Positions 11,152 through 22,364 of a stretch of DNA of 64,000 nucleotides are shown one piece after another. The stretch lies in the NCBI RefSeq assembly GCF_030272615.1, contig NC_081414.1:3163501-3227500 (forward strand). Reading direction: 5' to 3'. The DNA is from Cryptomeria japonica (Eukaryota > Streptophyta > Pinopsida > Cupressales > Cupressaceae). A model generated the notes under the pieces. The model saw nothing but the letters and a program-made list of their open reading frames with translations. It was not told where the DNA came from and did not search any database. Each line of letters starts with the position of its first letter. Positions within the stretch are counted from its first letter, which is position 1. The position numbers and the translations under genes were made by a program.

Positions 11152-11511
11152 TGTTAGGGTTTCAAGCAGATCCGAAGCAAATATGAACTAACAATTATAT
11201 GCAAATTTAAATACAAAAGATAAAGAAATAAAACAGGACACAGATAACACAGAGATTTAACATGGTTCACCCAAAATGGGTTATGTCCACCATACACAGC
11301 CGTCCAATCTTTCTTATTATCCAGCAAAAATAATACATCAACCTTACAATACCTTAAGCATCTCAGCCGCTTATAACATGCATTTTTAGGGCAACAAACA
11401 GAGTCGGCCTTTTTAGGGTTTTATTACAATGTTGGTTTTCATCAACAAAAAAATGACAAGAATATGTGTTGAGTGTGCAGTACTTTGCTGATTAGTCGCC
11501 ACATATCAATA
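11152..11511 (-). repeat. E4 5' LTR (360 bp)
   Basis: Starts TGTTAGGGTTTCAAG and ends at ATATCAATA, where the final CA has become TA. It lacks the 90-bp GC-rich block of its partner; the junction keeps one copy of a GCAA-like word found at both edges of that block. Confidence 0.88.
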
Positions 11512-12143
11512 GGATTCAGTACCGGTGTAGTTCTAATTGTCTTCACAAAAACCCTCCTTCAACCTTCAAATGATGTCTACATGTATAGCTCTGCTTATTC
11601 TCGCATATACCTTCACACAATCCTTTTTCGCATTTTCCACATCCGATCTTATAAATAAGATCTTACATTTATATCATACCCTAAGACCAATTTTAGTAGG
11701 TCGGCTCTAAAGGATAATACAATAAAAATCAATTTACAAATAAATTAATACCCGATGCAATAACCGATTCAACATGTTGGTTTCATGCATTTACAACAAT
11801 AATAAGGCATCTTCATAGCGTGCCATGCTAATCTCGAAAAGATAAACCTACCAGTGTGTATCCTGGACCTATTTGTCGGTGACAACAAATATGTAAATAT
11901 GAATATGTCAATTAACAAACCTTCAAGACAAAGTGTCCAAACAATGTCTTTGACATAACCATGTGTTTTCCATATCATTCCAAGTGTCTGTGATCATTAT
12001 ATCCTGCCGATGTACTAGATACCGGTGATTGTTCATAAGTCATTTGTTTGCCGGTGAATGTTGTTGATTCTCCAAAGTGCCAGAGTTGATAAGTATTTAG
12101 TAGGTGTTGACATCAATGACAAAACCATACCAAAATACCAACA
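11512..12143 (-). repeat. E5 3' LTR, right part
   Basis: Continues the LTR interrupted at 6668: the text resumes at GGATTCAGTACCGG, matching the same words in E2's LTR (20436-20450). It ends at ACCAACA, followed at once by the polypurine tract. In element orientation the LTR starts TGTTGGTATTTTGG. Confidence 0.78.
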
Positions 12144-12460
12144 ATATCCCCCTTTGGCATTGATGGCAACACAAGATGGAAAAACCATCAAAGTGCCAAA
12201 ACAGAAAAGCCAAATACCAAAAGCCAAAAATCTTCCAATAACCAAAAATCAAAATATAGATATAGAGAGTAATAATCTCTCCCAAATAACAATCTCTCCC
12301 CCTGGGAGTAACATGTGTTTTCATTGTGTTTTTCCATACCAATCTCTCCCCCTGGGAGTAACATGTGTTTTCATTGTGTTTTTCCATACCAATCTCTCCC
12401 CCTTTGACATCAAATGCCAAAGTAAAAAAATACAAAATACCAACTACTCCCCCTGAGAAG
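12144..12460 (-). repeat. E5 polypurine tract array with 50-bp tandem duplication
   Basis: The main tract (12144-12160) is followed by at least four more of the AATCTCTCCCCCT kind. A 50-bp unit starting AATCTCTCCCCCTGGGAGTA is repeated exactly at 12291 and 12341 and begins again at 12391. Each unit carries one polypurine tract on the sense strand. Confidence 0.88.
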
Positions 12461-12532
12461 TAGCTTCCTCATCAAAGCCAAAATAAAAGATTTCTCTGTT
12501 AATTCTGTCGGTTGATGACAATCATCAATTTC

Positions 12533-14143
12533 CTAAGTCTCTACCAGTGGGGGTATGACCCCAAGCTGATCTCTGAGATATTCAAAAGTCTCCTTAGGCA
12601 GAGGTTTAATGAAAATATCTGTAATATGCTCTTTAGTATTCACATAAACCAGTTTTATCTCTTTTGCTTCAACATGTTCCCTTAGAAAATTCAGTTTGAT
12701 AGAAACATGTTTGGTTTTAGAATGTAATACCGGATTCTTAGATATATCAATTGCTGCAGTGTTATCACAATAGATAGTAATAGGTTCCTTGCATTTTACC
12801 TGTATGTCCTTCAACATTTGTTTAAACCATAATACATGTGTACAGTTAGTTGCTACTGCAACATATTCTGATTATGTCATTGATAAAGATGTACAACTTT
12901 GTTTCTTACTCAACCAAGAAATCAATTTGTTTCCAAGAAAAAATGCTCCACCGGTGGTTCTTTTTCTATCATCCAAATCTCCTGCCCAATTTGCATTTGT
13001 ATATGCACATAATTCAAAGTTTTCATCTCTAGGATACCATAATCCAAGATCTGTAGTACCTTGTAAGTAGTGAAAAATCTTTTTTATAGCTGATTCATGA
13101 TTTTCTCTAGGATTACTCTGAAATCTTGAAACAATACATACTGCATTCATAATATCAGGTCTGGTTTGTGTCAAATACAATAAACCTCCTATCATAGATT
13201 TGTACCTAGTCGGATTAACAGGTGTAGATTCATCCCTTAGTGATAATTTGTCATTTGTAGTCATAGGTGTGCTTACCGGTTTAGAGTTCTCCTTCCCAAA
13301 TTTCTTTAGTAACTCTTTCAAGTACTTGGATTGACTCAAAAATATACCTTTATCAGTCTAAGAAATCTGCAATCCTAAAAAGAATTTTATTTCTCCAATC
13401 ATAGACATTTCAAATTCTTGCTGCATTTCAATAGAAAAGTCTTTACATAGTCCATCCTCTCCTCCAAAGATTATATCATCAACAAAAACTTCTATAACCA
13501 AGATGTCATCATTAGTCACTTTATAATATAAATTGTTGTCTGCATTTCCTTTAGAAAAACCAATTTTTAAAAGATACTTATCTAACCTTGCATACCAAGC
13601 TCTTGGAGCTTGTTTCAACCCATACAATGCTTTCCTTAACCTGCGAACCATATCTTTGTTGTGTGTCAAAGAAAATCCATCAGGCTATTCAATGTAAACT
13701 TCCTCTTCAAGATCTCCATTCAAAAATGCACATTTAATGTCCATTTGATAAACTTTGTAGTTCTTGTGTGCTGCAAAAGCTAAAAATAATCTAACTGCCT
13801 CAATTCTAGCTACCGGTGCAAAGGTTTCATTATAATCAATTCCTTCTTTCTGAGAATATCCCTTACACACTAGTCTTTCTTTATTTCTGATTACTTTGCC
13901 ATCTTCATTAAGTTTGTTTCTGAATACCCATTTGGTTCCAATCACATTTTTATCTTTAGGTCGGGGAACTAATGTCGAAGTGTTATTTTTCTCAATTTTC
14001 TCTAATTCTTCTTCCATAGCTTTAATCCAGTATTCATCTTCACATGCCTCATTAATAGATGATGGTTCAATTTGAGAAATAAGACATAGCTCTTCATTTG
14101 CAAATCGAAGGGATTGCATCTCTTTGTGTTTGATGGGACACAT
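12533..14143 (-). pseudogene. E5 reverse transcriptase and RNase H (Sirevirus-like copia)
   Basis: One minus-strand frame runs from 14143 to 12533 and is broken only by nonsense codons, near 13684, 13357 and 12870. It starts at the RT N-terminal block (N-V-I-G-T-K-W-V-F), then [20 protein letters not shown], the active site F-V-D-D-I-I-F-G-G, the M-I-G-G-L-L-Y-L block, and RNase H ending in a P-K-E-T-F-E-Y-L motif. It closely resembles E1 pol. Integrase, protease and gag should follow beyond 14143 but are absent, so the element is truncated there. Confidence 0.88.
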
Positions 14144-14155
14144 CTTTACCCATCA

Positions 14156-15059
14156 TCCTTCTTCATAAAGATATTGATTAGCATAATGGTTGTTTATTAT
14201 AACTAATCACAATCACCATGTTGTCATTAACATTGGTTATGACTAATCATCAATTATTCAACTCAGTCCTTAAACTGATATCCCTAACCATTTCTGATAA
14301 TGTAATCTCTTTAATTTGTTTTAGCATGAATTGATGCTTGTTCCATATTAGCCCAATTGCAGCTATGTTGATAATTAATATTAATCTTAATCGTCTCCTT
14401 ACACTAGATCAATGGATCGATTACTTGTATAATCATGGTTATCCATTTATGCATGGCATTAGTTAACTTTTGTCTTATGGATATTGATCGATCTTAATCA
14501 ATATGCCTTAGACAATTGATTACCAACCAACGAACTCCATTATTATTCATTAGAACCGAGATGCAATGATAGTTGTCTTCATATTAATTGAAATTATTAT
14601 ATATCTTGCTATAATTATCTTTATGGTATCACCAATCATCTTATGTCTTGAATAGTCATCGATAAGGTTCTGCTAATGTGGATTCTATACTGACTGAGGT
14701 ACAATGATTGCTTATTTCTACAAGCTTGATTATCTTAATCCAATCCTTCTTCCATGAAGGTGGTCTTCTCACATGGTATAAGAGAAGTGTGATGAAATGA
14801 ACATGTTACTTATTATCTTTATTTGAGATGATGATCATTGCCATGATAGTGTTGATGGAAACATCATTCATCTTGAATCCTAATAATATTAATTGAATGA
14901 CATAATATCAATTTATTTTTATTTGAATATTTCAAGAATATATTAGTAATAAATATTAATTAAATGATATTATTTAATAAATAAAATAATTATTCATTGT
15001 GTTGGTAAATAGATTTGTTTATTTTAATAATCTTCTTTGAAGAAGCCTGTTTCGCCCTG
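14156..15059. other. Unclassified AT-rich DNA at the E5 break
   Basis: Coding similarity to copia pol stops abruptly around 14150 and gives way to AT-rich sequence with many TAATC and ATTGAT words and no long frame. It may be another repeat or a deletion junction. I see no gene. Confidence 0.5.
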
Positions 15060-15800
15060 TGATCAGCAACAAAATGTTCACAACAGTTGAAGAATTGTGA
15101 AACAATAGCAATTCCTCTCTACGTTTGAGAGGGACAACTCCCTCGTATGATGGGGGTATATGGATTTTCTAGGATTTAAAGAGTGACTTGTATAATCAAA
15201 ACTGATAGAGAAATAAGATATAAACTTATCAATTTTTAAAAAATTCCTCACATTCAAGTTAAGATACCAAAACTTGAAATGATAATCTTCTTCACATGCA
15301 ATGTTAAAGGATAGAAAATGCTTATCATTGATAGGACATAAGAATATTAACAATAACACTTGAGATGAATTGAACACACATCCAAAACATTTCTCTATTG
15401 CTTTCTTGCTTGAATAGTACTATTCGAGTCCTTCATACAATGCTTTGCGAAAAAGTGGAACCCCCTTTGATTGAATTACAATGAGGTATATATAGGTGAG
15501 GTTAGTAACCACCTAAGATAACTACATTAACCACCTTTATAACTACCTAGAATAACTAACTCACTTTAAGTGTAACAACTTGAAATAACTAACTCATTTT
15601 GGAATAATAGTTACTTAAAGTAACTACCCGAGTTGAGCACTTAAAATAACTACCCCATAAGAAAGAGTTAGGGTAAACCTAACTTTACAATAAAAGAGAA
15701 GAAGATAAGACTCGAATAATAAAACTCGTTTACAAAGCAAAGCCAAAAACATGATTCGAGTTACACACACACAACAAAAACAAGAACTATACAATATGTA
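15060..15800 (-). promoter_or_regulatory. LTR-like promoter region (minus strand)
   Basis: The minus strand carries a TATA box (CTATATATACC, about 15488-15498), followed about 40-80 bp on by a transcript-leader-like stretch. The + strand upstream has many AACTAACTCA-like repeats (15540-15640). This looks like an LTR or gene promoter, but I find no partner copy and no clear ends. Confidence 0.35.
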
Positions 15801-15819
15801 TCACTGCATTTATTCTACG

Positions 15820-17870
15820 CATGCCAAGGGTGTCGTTGATGAAGTTGTTGATTCTGAAAGAGTTTCTACTGACCAGATTCTTTATCTTTGAATATTTTGA
15901 AAACTTTGATGGCTGGAGTAATAGATTTCCCTTTAGGAATAAGGATGTTGGCTATCCTCATCCTCCAAGTCTTCAAGTTTTTGTAGATACTACTCAACTC
16001 TGCCACCACGCTAGGTATTTGAGAAATATAAATCTTCAAGGAAGTGTAGGTATCAATCAACTTATCTATTGTGTTTTCATTGAAGACTTCTTTGTTAAAG
16101 AGTTGTTGATCAACCATGCTCTGAAAACCATTTTGTAACACTTGCGAGTCTTCCATCAATGATGTACTTGGAAGGATGGTGGTGAGTTGATTTTGAAATT
16201 TTGTACACACTTGATCACAAGCAAGTATAAGCTTTTCTTGCTCTATTGAAACTTGGTTGATGATTACCAGCTTCCAACCTATACTTTCTATCCAAATCTC
16301 TAAGTAATTCTCCTCTGTATTAGGTAGGACTTTCTCTGCTACAAGGGTGTTGACATTAATCTCCATCATCTTCTTGAAATTATTCATGATCTCTTTCCAA
16401 GTTGCTTCTTCTTTTCTAATAATTTTTAGGGCCTTTTCAATGGTTTCTTTCTTGATTAAGGCCTCATCATGAACAACTTTTGCCTTAACAAAGAAATTAG
16501 ATGCAATGATTTTGACTTTCTCCGCCCAACATTCAATCACTTTCCCACAAACTTGATTATTTTGGAGACTATCAATAAAAAAAATTCAACTTCTCCTTCT
16601 GGGCCCAAGACAACTGGTTGGTGAGCAACATTGAGTGGCACAGTAGAAGTGTCAACTATGGACTTAAAGTAGGAGGACAAATTTTGCACTTATTTAAGTT
16701 GATCCTTTGACTGCTTTTCTTTTTCAGTTCTCTCCACTAGTCTTGTACCTACCACATTGAAATTTTGTATGTCAGTTTCATGAGTAGATGAACCCATATC
16801 AATTTTTATCATAACAAAATCTGCAACAGTGGCTTCGTTCACATGTTTTTCAGAGATGAGTCGAGCTATCTCTAGGCAAATATTTCTTGAATTCAAATCA
16901 GTCTTTATTCTTGAAGTCACTTTGATTTTCTTTGGCTTCTCAGGTTTCCGGAAAAGATCAGATATTGTGTTGAATTCAGGAACCACTAATTCCTCCAATT
17001 TTCTCTTTTTAAATAGGCTTTGTTCCAACCATGGGAGGGAAAGACTTTCTGAGGGCTCTTGTACATTATTTTGTTGAAGACTTTGTTGCTCAAGTACTAG
17101 TGAAGTTGCTTCCTCTCTAACTTCTTTTATTTGATCAACTGAATTTCTTAAGAAAGAAGGTTCCATAATTGAATTAGGGTGTTGTACTTCATGGTGAGGA
17201 GATTCAATGAGGATTGAAGGTGACATAGTTGGTATACCTTCATCAAGCCTTTGATCATCCAAGACTTCTATTGGGTCTTGGTCTTTCTCTTCTCTTGAAG
17301 TAGAATTTTCTTCTTTGTCTTTTGATCTTGATTTCTTCTTCTTTTGTCTAGGCTCATCTCCGCATGTGTTTTGGAGATTATTTCTTCTTGGAGGATCTTC
17401 ATCTCCACCACTTCCTTGAGATTTTTGGTGAGAAATAATATCCACAGCTGATGTATGAGAAGGAACTGATGAAGTAGAACTGTCTTGATGACTACTTCTC
17501 CTTGGTGTCTCCTTTCTAGTACTTGTTGGCTTTGTAGCAGTCATTTGTGCTATCCTCTTTCTGACCCAAGCTTCTGACTTCTTGATCATGAAATTGGTTC
17601 TTTCTCTGACATCTCTGACATTTGGATCTGCCCAATTAATAGCAGGAAGAGATTGAGCCTGGATCTTCTCAAAATAAAAAGGATCAATTAGATCTGATTC
17701 ATCATCTTCAATAACTTCAATGATCCATTCCATCTTGAAATCAGAGATTTGCTTCAAGGTGAATCTTTTCCAATCTCTTTTCCTAACTTTGAATTCATCC
17801 TCAAAATCTTCCCAGAAGCCTTCAATATTTTGGAAATGGAGGTACCTGAGACCACTTGTCTGAAATTATT
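15820..17870 (-). pseudogene. Family X copy a, C-terminal part
   Basis: Minus-strand frames 17757-16690 and 16540-15866 plus the flanks align with X-b (31200-33095): a G-F-W-E-D-F-E-D-E-F stretch matches E-D-F-R-E-D-C-T-D-E-L, and S-L-P-A-I-N-W-A-D matches E-M-P-P-I-N-W-D-E, each followed by a R-x-A-W-V-x-x motif. Then come a Ser/Pro/acidic linker with a basic K-K-K-K-S-R-S-K cluster and a C-terminal coiled coil. A frameshift lies between 16690 and 16540, probably in a T run. I do not recognise a known domain here. E2 separates it from its N-terminal part at 39327-40440. Confidence 0.6.
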
Positions 17871-17874
17871 CTTG

Positions 17875-19740
17875 ACATATTGGTGCAGGAGCACCTAGTT
17901 TTGCTTACACTCTCCATTTTTGGTATTTTTCATGCTTAAGTGTTTGTGAGTCTTGTAATAGGTTTTGAATGTTGTTATAGGTTATGTTTAGTTTTTTCTA
18001 AGTGTTTCATCTCATTATGTACTTGAGAGATCAAGTTTTGCTTCTTAGGGCTTGAGTTTGTCAATTTTGTGCTTCTAGGCCAAAAAGGGCTAAAAAGTGG
18101 GAAATTGCCTTATAGGCCTACAAATGGTTGGGAAAGTTTTGGAACATGTTTTTTTAGTGTTTTTAATCATTCCTAAGTGTCTAGGAGGGATAGATGAGTT
18201 AGGTTTCTCAAAAATATCATTTGGAGCAACAAAAGTTGCTTTCTCGTTTGGAAAAGTTGTCATTTTTAAGACAAGATTGTAAAAGCAAACCTCCTATAGC
18301 TGCTTGTCTGTACAAGACCTCATAACTGAATCATGATGCTATAAATATGCCTCCCTCTTCTTTTTATAGGGTTGGCAATTGTATTTTGAAGACATTCTCA
18401 ATTGGAAATATCAAAAATTATGGCTTTTAATGGTTTTTAGACTCATTTTCTTGTGACAATCCATACTAGACAGTTTCTTTCCATATTGTACTTGCTAGAG
18501 ATTTTTATCAATGTACATTCAAGGCATTCGATGTATTAGTTTCATTGGTTTTGCATTTGGAAGTTGATTGTACAAATTAGCTTCATTTTTGGCTCTTTGA
18601 CTGCCCTGTCAAGGGTTTTGGCCTCCACAATACATCAACTTGTCTAAACCCAGGTTTGGACTCCCATGGATGGACTTAGACAGGTTTTATTTCACATATA
18701 TAGTGTAAATATTTCACATTTTGGCCAGGGTTGTGAGAAAGAAGTGTTTTTGAGCATATGCTAGGCAAATTGGAGATGGATTTGGCTAGCAATGTGAGTA
18801 AGACCAAACTTGTTTGTGCTCAAAGACCAATTTGAGTGAGAAAAATTGAGGCAGAGGTCTACACTAGTCTTCAAGGGGTTTTGGATGTATTTAGAGTTCC
18901 AAACAATGAGCATTTCACCTTGCAAGTGTGTGTTAATTCTAGCCGACAGCAAGTACCTAGTTTTGGGGATTTAATGACTTTTTTGGTCTAAACTTGCTTT
19001 GTGAACATATTCATGCCTTGGAATCTTGTGGTAGGTGTTGGAAAAGTGTTTTGAAGTTACTACATACCTTGGTGAAGGTTTCCATGTTATTCTAACCTTT
19101 GAAAGTGCAGTAAAAACAGTGAAAATGCAGTCAATTAATTGTTTGTGTGGCAAATGTTTGTCATAATTTCATGCAAGGAAGGAATGGAGATTTGTTTCAA
19201 ATGATGTGGTAGAGGTTCTACTTGAATTTGGGGGCTTGGTTTGTAGTTTAGAACTGACTTCCCTTGTTACATGGATAAAACCCTCTCAAACCCTACCTAT
19301 TTGCCTAAAAGCAGGGACAGACACCATACCAACTTCTCAGGGGCTAAAACTGGGAAAATATTTGATTTTACACCTTTTCGACACCATCCAAGTCAGTTTT
19401 TATGATGGTTAGGGTCATCGTTATCCTATAAGAGCAAATTTCACTCAATTAGGCCTCCACGGGCTAGTAGCACTTTAGCCCTGTTTTCACTGAAAATTAA
19501 ACCCGATTGTCCTAAGGGTGTGAGAACCTTCCTACCTTGTGAAAAGAAGTTGAAAGATATACAAAGGACCTATTCCCATCAATTTAGATAGTCAAGACAT
19601 GATTTTGGAGTTTGGACCCCTGGTGTAGGACTTGAGTAACTTGAGGAAGCAAACTAGAACAATGTTGCATAACACACAGTAGGGTGGTTGTTTGAGGAGA
19701 TGTGTGGGTGTTGGAGTTTGATGTTGCCAAACACTAATTG
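17875..19740. repeat. Unclassified insertion inside X-a
   Basis: The X-a frame is interrupted here relative to X-b, where the flanking segments are adjacent. No coding similarity is seen. The left edge has the short palindrome GGTGCAGGAGCACC (about 17882-17895) and TATAAATA occurs at 18340 on the + strand, so a solo LTR is possible. A spliced intron is the alternative, since TTTCAG lies at the minus-strand exit. The right edge is uncertain by some 100 bp. Confidence 0.4.
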
Positions 19741-20038
19741 AATACAATAGAAAAGCATATCCTTGGGTCCACTTGACAAATTTGACCAATTTAAGCTTAT
19801 TGAGTAACTTCTCACTCAACCTCCCTATCACGTATCCTTTACTATCAAAGGGGAATCTCATCTGGTAGGTGTACAAATTCATTTTGGATAGAGCCCTTTC
19901 CATATCTTCTGCTTTTGAGCTAGACTCACATTTATAATGACCAAGACAAATAGGGAAGGCAACTCCTTTATTCTTCCTATCTTTGCATTTCTTCTGGATC
20001 GACACTAGTTGTCTACAAAGCTCGATCAAGAAGAGCTT
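19740..20038 (-). pseudogene. Family X copy a, middle part
   Basis: The minus strand encodes F-L-I-E-L-C-R-Q-L-V-S-I-Q-K-K, matching F-V-L-A-E-I-C-R-Q-L-T-S-V-I-K-K of X-b at 31000, then a matching F-P-I-x-L-G and F-D-S-K-G segment. It abuts E2's LTR at 20039; across E2 the frame picks up at 39331 with a R-Y-V-D-D-K-L motif, so it was one ORF before insertion. Confidence 0.7.
20034..20038. other. E2 target site duplication, left copy (AGCTT)
   Basis: AGCTT occurs directly outside both LTR ends, at 20034-20038 and 39327-39331. It is the 5-bp duplication expected from copia integrase and fixes the E2 boundaries. Confidence 0.92.
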
Positions 20039-20856
20039 TGTTAGGGGTCCCACAGATACTGAGAGGGGGGGGTGAATCAGTATCTAACCGGTAATAAGAA
20101 TTTTGTAAGTTAAAACATGCAGAACATAATATAACAGTGTACAGGTATGCAAGAAATAATGCAATAAACAGAATCAAGAACATCCACATGAAAAGTACAC
20201 CATAACACAAGATGTTAACGAGGAAACCCAGTGTGGGAAAAACCTCGGTGGGATTTGTGGCCCACAATATTCACTCACTGGCCAATAAGATAATATTACT
20301 TACAATAGGGGCCTGCACATGCAGGAAGGCCAACTGCCTGGAGCTCACTGCTCAATGGGAAGTCACACTGACTTACAATAAGGATTATACTAATCCAACG
20401 ACTTATACTGCTTTACAATAGCATCTTCAATGCCAGATTCAGTACCGGTTCCTACTCTGTTCTCTACATATACCCTTTGACCTATATTTCACACTTTAGG
20501 TCTGCCTAATATTTTCCTTAATGCTCTTTCCTCACTCCTACAAATGTCTACAATGATCTCCTTTATATATAAGAGTCATTTTAAAATTTGCCAAGTCAGC
20601 TTACAATAAGAAACAAAATATTATATAACAAAAATCATGTCGGCCTCTATGCCGGTATACTTGTTTTCTTCTGTGCCGGTGTCGGTGTCCTGAGTGTCGG
20701 TGTAGAGTGTGATATGCTGATGCTGGTGCACTATCTTTCCGGTGTAATGCTTTGCCGGTATAATGTCTTTTCGGTGCCATAGGATTGCAAGGTTGCCATC
20801 AATGACAAAACCTTCAATCACATACAATGTCTCATTAGAGTGTGCATATGCCAACA
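20039..20856 (-). repeat. E2 3' LTR (818 bp)
   Basis: Starts TGTTAGGGGTCCCAC and ends ATATGCCAACA on the + strand, matching 38500-39326. It contains the G-tract motif (eight G followed by TGAATCAGTAT) near its + strand start and the AAAAACCTCGGTGGG block shared with other LTRs here. Confidence 0.93.
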
Positions 20857-21045
20857 ATCTCCCCCTTTGGCATTGATGGCAACACTCATGAGAAATTTCA
20901 AAAAGTATCAAAAAATGTGTAGTCCGAAAATGTTACCAAAAAAAAATGTTTACCAAAAATGTGAGAGCTCCCCTTGAGCATATGATTCCTGTGTTTTGAA
21001 TTTTCTCATCCCACTACTCCCCCTTTGGCATCAATGACAAAGGTT
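20857..21045 (-). other. E2 polypurine tract array
   Basis: The minus strand reads GCCAAAGGGGGAGAT next to the LTR. Further tracts lie near 20970 and at 21015-21032, the last within CTACTCCCCCTTTGGCATC. The repeated tract is the trait seen in E1, E3 and E5. Confidence 0.78.
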
Positions 21046-21088
21046 GTCAAGATGTTAGTAGAGTTTGTAGTTTCATCTATCCATAACC

Positions 21089-21540
21089 TCAACCTTGTAG
21101 CTGGGTAGTTATAATTTGAAAAAGATCTCCCAAAATTAAGTTTATACTATCCATAAACTTCTTACTATCCTTTATTGTTGTCTCAGTTCTCTTCACTGTA
21201 CCGGTGAGATGTTGCAAATGCTCTGCTGGTGTTTTGCTTCCCTTTGTTAATGCCTCAGAAATTTCCTTCCACAGAGATGCTAAATAGTCCAATCTTGGAC
21301 TTTGTTTAGATCTCAAATGTTTTGCCTTATTTATTATTCTTTCTTTCTCTCTTTCCAATTTGAGTAATTCTTCCTCAAAATTTGCTATCTTGTTACTGTG
21401 TCATTTATTCCTCATGATAAGAGTGAGTCATCCTTTAAGATTTTCAATTGGAGTCCTAATCTTTCTTGTGATACCTTGGTTCAAGTCCTTAGTACGTCTG
21501 TAAATCCTTTTTCAACCATAAAAGTCAAGTTTAGATAATT
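21089..21540 (-). pseudogene. E2 ORF2, C-terminal coiled-coil part
   Basis: The minus-strand frame ending at 21089 (T-T-Q-L-Q-G) extends upstream past three TGA codons to about 21540 or a little further, with F-E-E-E-L-L-K-L-E-R-E-K and similar helical stretches. The TGA codons sit where CGA would restore the frame. It is the tail of the ORF interrupted near 34003, so X-b entered ORF2 between these points. The exact left junction is unresolved between about 21540 and 21660. Confidence 0.6.
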
Positions 21541-22364
21541 GGTTGAACTTTGTGAACACGTTGAACCATTTTGAACCGGGTTCAATAGGTTCATTTAGGT
21601 TCCATAGGTTCCTAGGTGTTCAGAGAGGTTTTTCATACTAATATTTTCTCTAAGTGTCTTGCAGTGGCTCTCTAAAAGTTTCTTGTTCGGTAATATGTTA
21701 CTTTATTTCTCTCCGGGTTTTGAACTCATTGAACTAAGTTCAAGAGGTTCAAACATGTTCAACATGTTCAATATAGCACAAGTGGTCAGCAGCTTGATAT
21801 TATTTGTTTTCTCGACAAAATTCTCTTTGAGCGCGGCATACATCTTGAACTACTTGAACGCCCATGAAGTCTGTTTAGGATGTTCATATGTGTTCGAAGT
21901 TGGTGGGTCCCACGGGTTTTAATGATTTGATGGTGCATTCATTGCCAAATATGAGGAGGCAGAACCATGTCTTAAGTGACGTCAATCATTGGTTTTTTGA
22001 AGTAAGTAATCATTTCGGGAATTGGTAGTTACATCAAAAATGCCGCCATGCATTCAATGCATGCGTGCGATGTCTAACTACAAACTCAACACACTCGGAC
22101 TGGAAATTGGAATTATTGCATTCAATGTTTCCGTATCATTGCCTTCACTAATAAGGTATGAAGGATTGTTAGTGCTTTGCATTTGTTCCTTGCTGTTGTG
22201 TCTTTGTTTTTCCTGGATAGGAGTCTTGTTTGCTGCTAGCCGTCGTCCAGTTGTTCAACTGTGAAGGTGAGTCTTTTTCTTGTCCTCTCTAGTGGTTTTT
22301 GCTTGCATTTTCTCACTTACAGAAAGCTTTTTCTGTAACCGATTTAGGCTTATTGTTTAAAATT
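21541..22364 (+). other. 5' flank of X-b
   Basis: No confident ORF. The first part is rich in GGTTCA/TTGAAC words (21555-21800). The rest may be the promoter and leader of X-b: a donor-like AAG|GTGAGT at 22266 precedes the ATG at 22365. I found no copy of this segment downstream of X-b, so no LTR pair is evident for family X. Confidence 0.4.
22267..22347 (+). other. Possible leader intron of X-b
   Basis: GTGAGT follows AAG at 22267, and a pyrimidine-rich stretch ends in GATTTAG at 22347, 17 bases before the X-b ATG. An 81-nt intron would fit plant rules. This is splice-site reading only. Confidence 0.35.

Larger units (their letters stand above)
6669..11511 (-). mobile_element. E4: near full-length Tork/Tnt1-like copia element
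   Basis: Minus-strand element of 4,843 bp with two LTRs (450 and 360 bp), a primer-binding site, gag, protease, integrase, RT and RNase H in copia order, and a polypurine tract. It sits inside the E5 LTR. Flanking 5-mers are AGATT (6664-6668) and GGATT (11512-11516), a target duplication with one mismatch. The integrase-before-RT order and D-S-G-A-S-F-H-A-T protease motif place it in copia, close to Tork/Tnt1 as far as I can judge. Several nonsense codons and frameshifts make it inactive. Confidence 0.88.

Noticed and set aside
22022-22264. 80-codon frame with a hydrophobic stretch upstream of X-b
   Set aside because: The frame overlaps a better-supported leader and donor site; no conserved counterpart at X-a.
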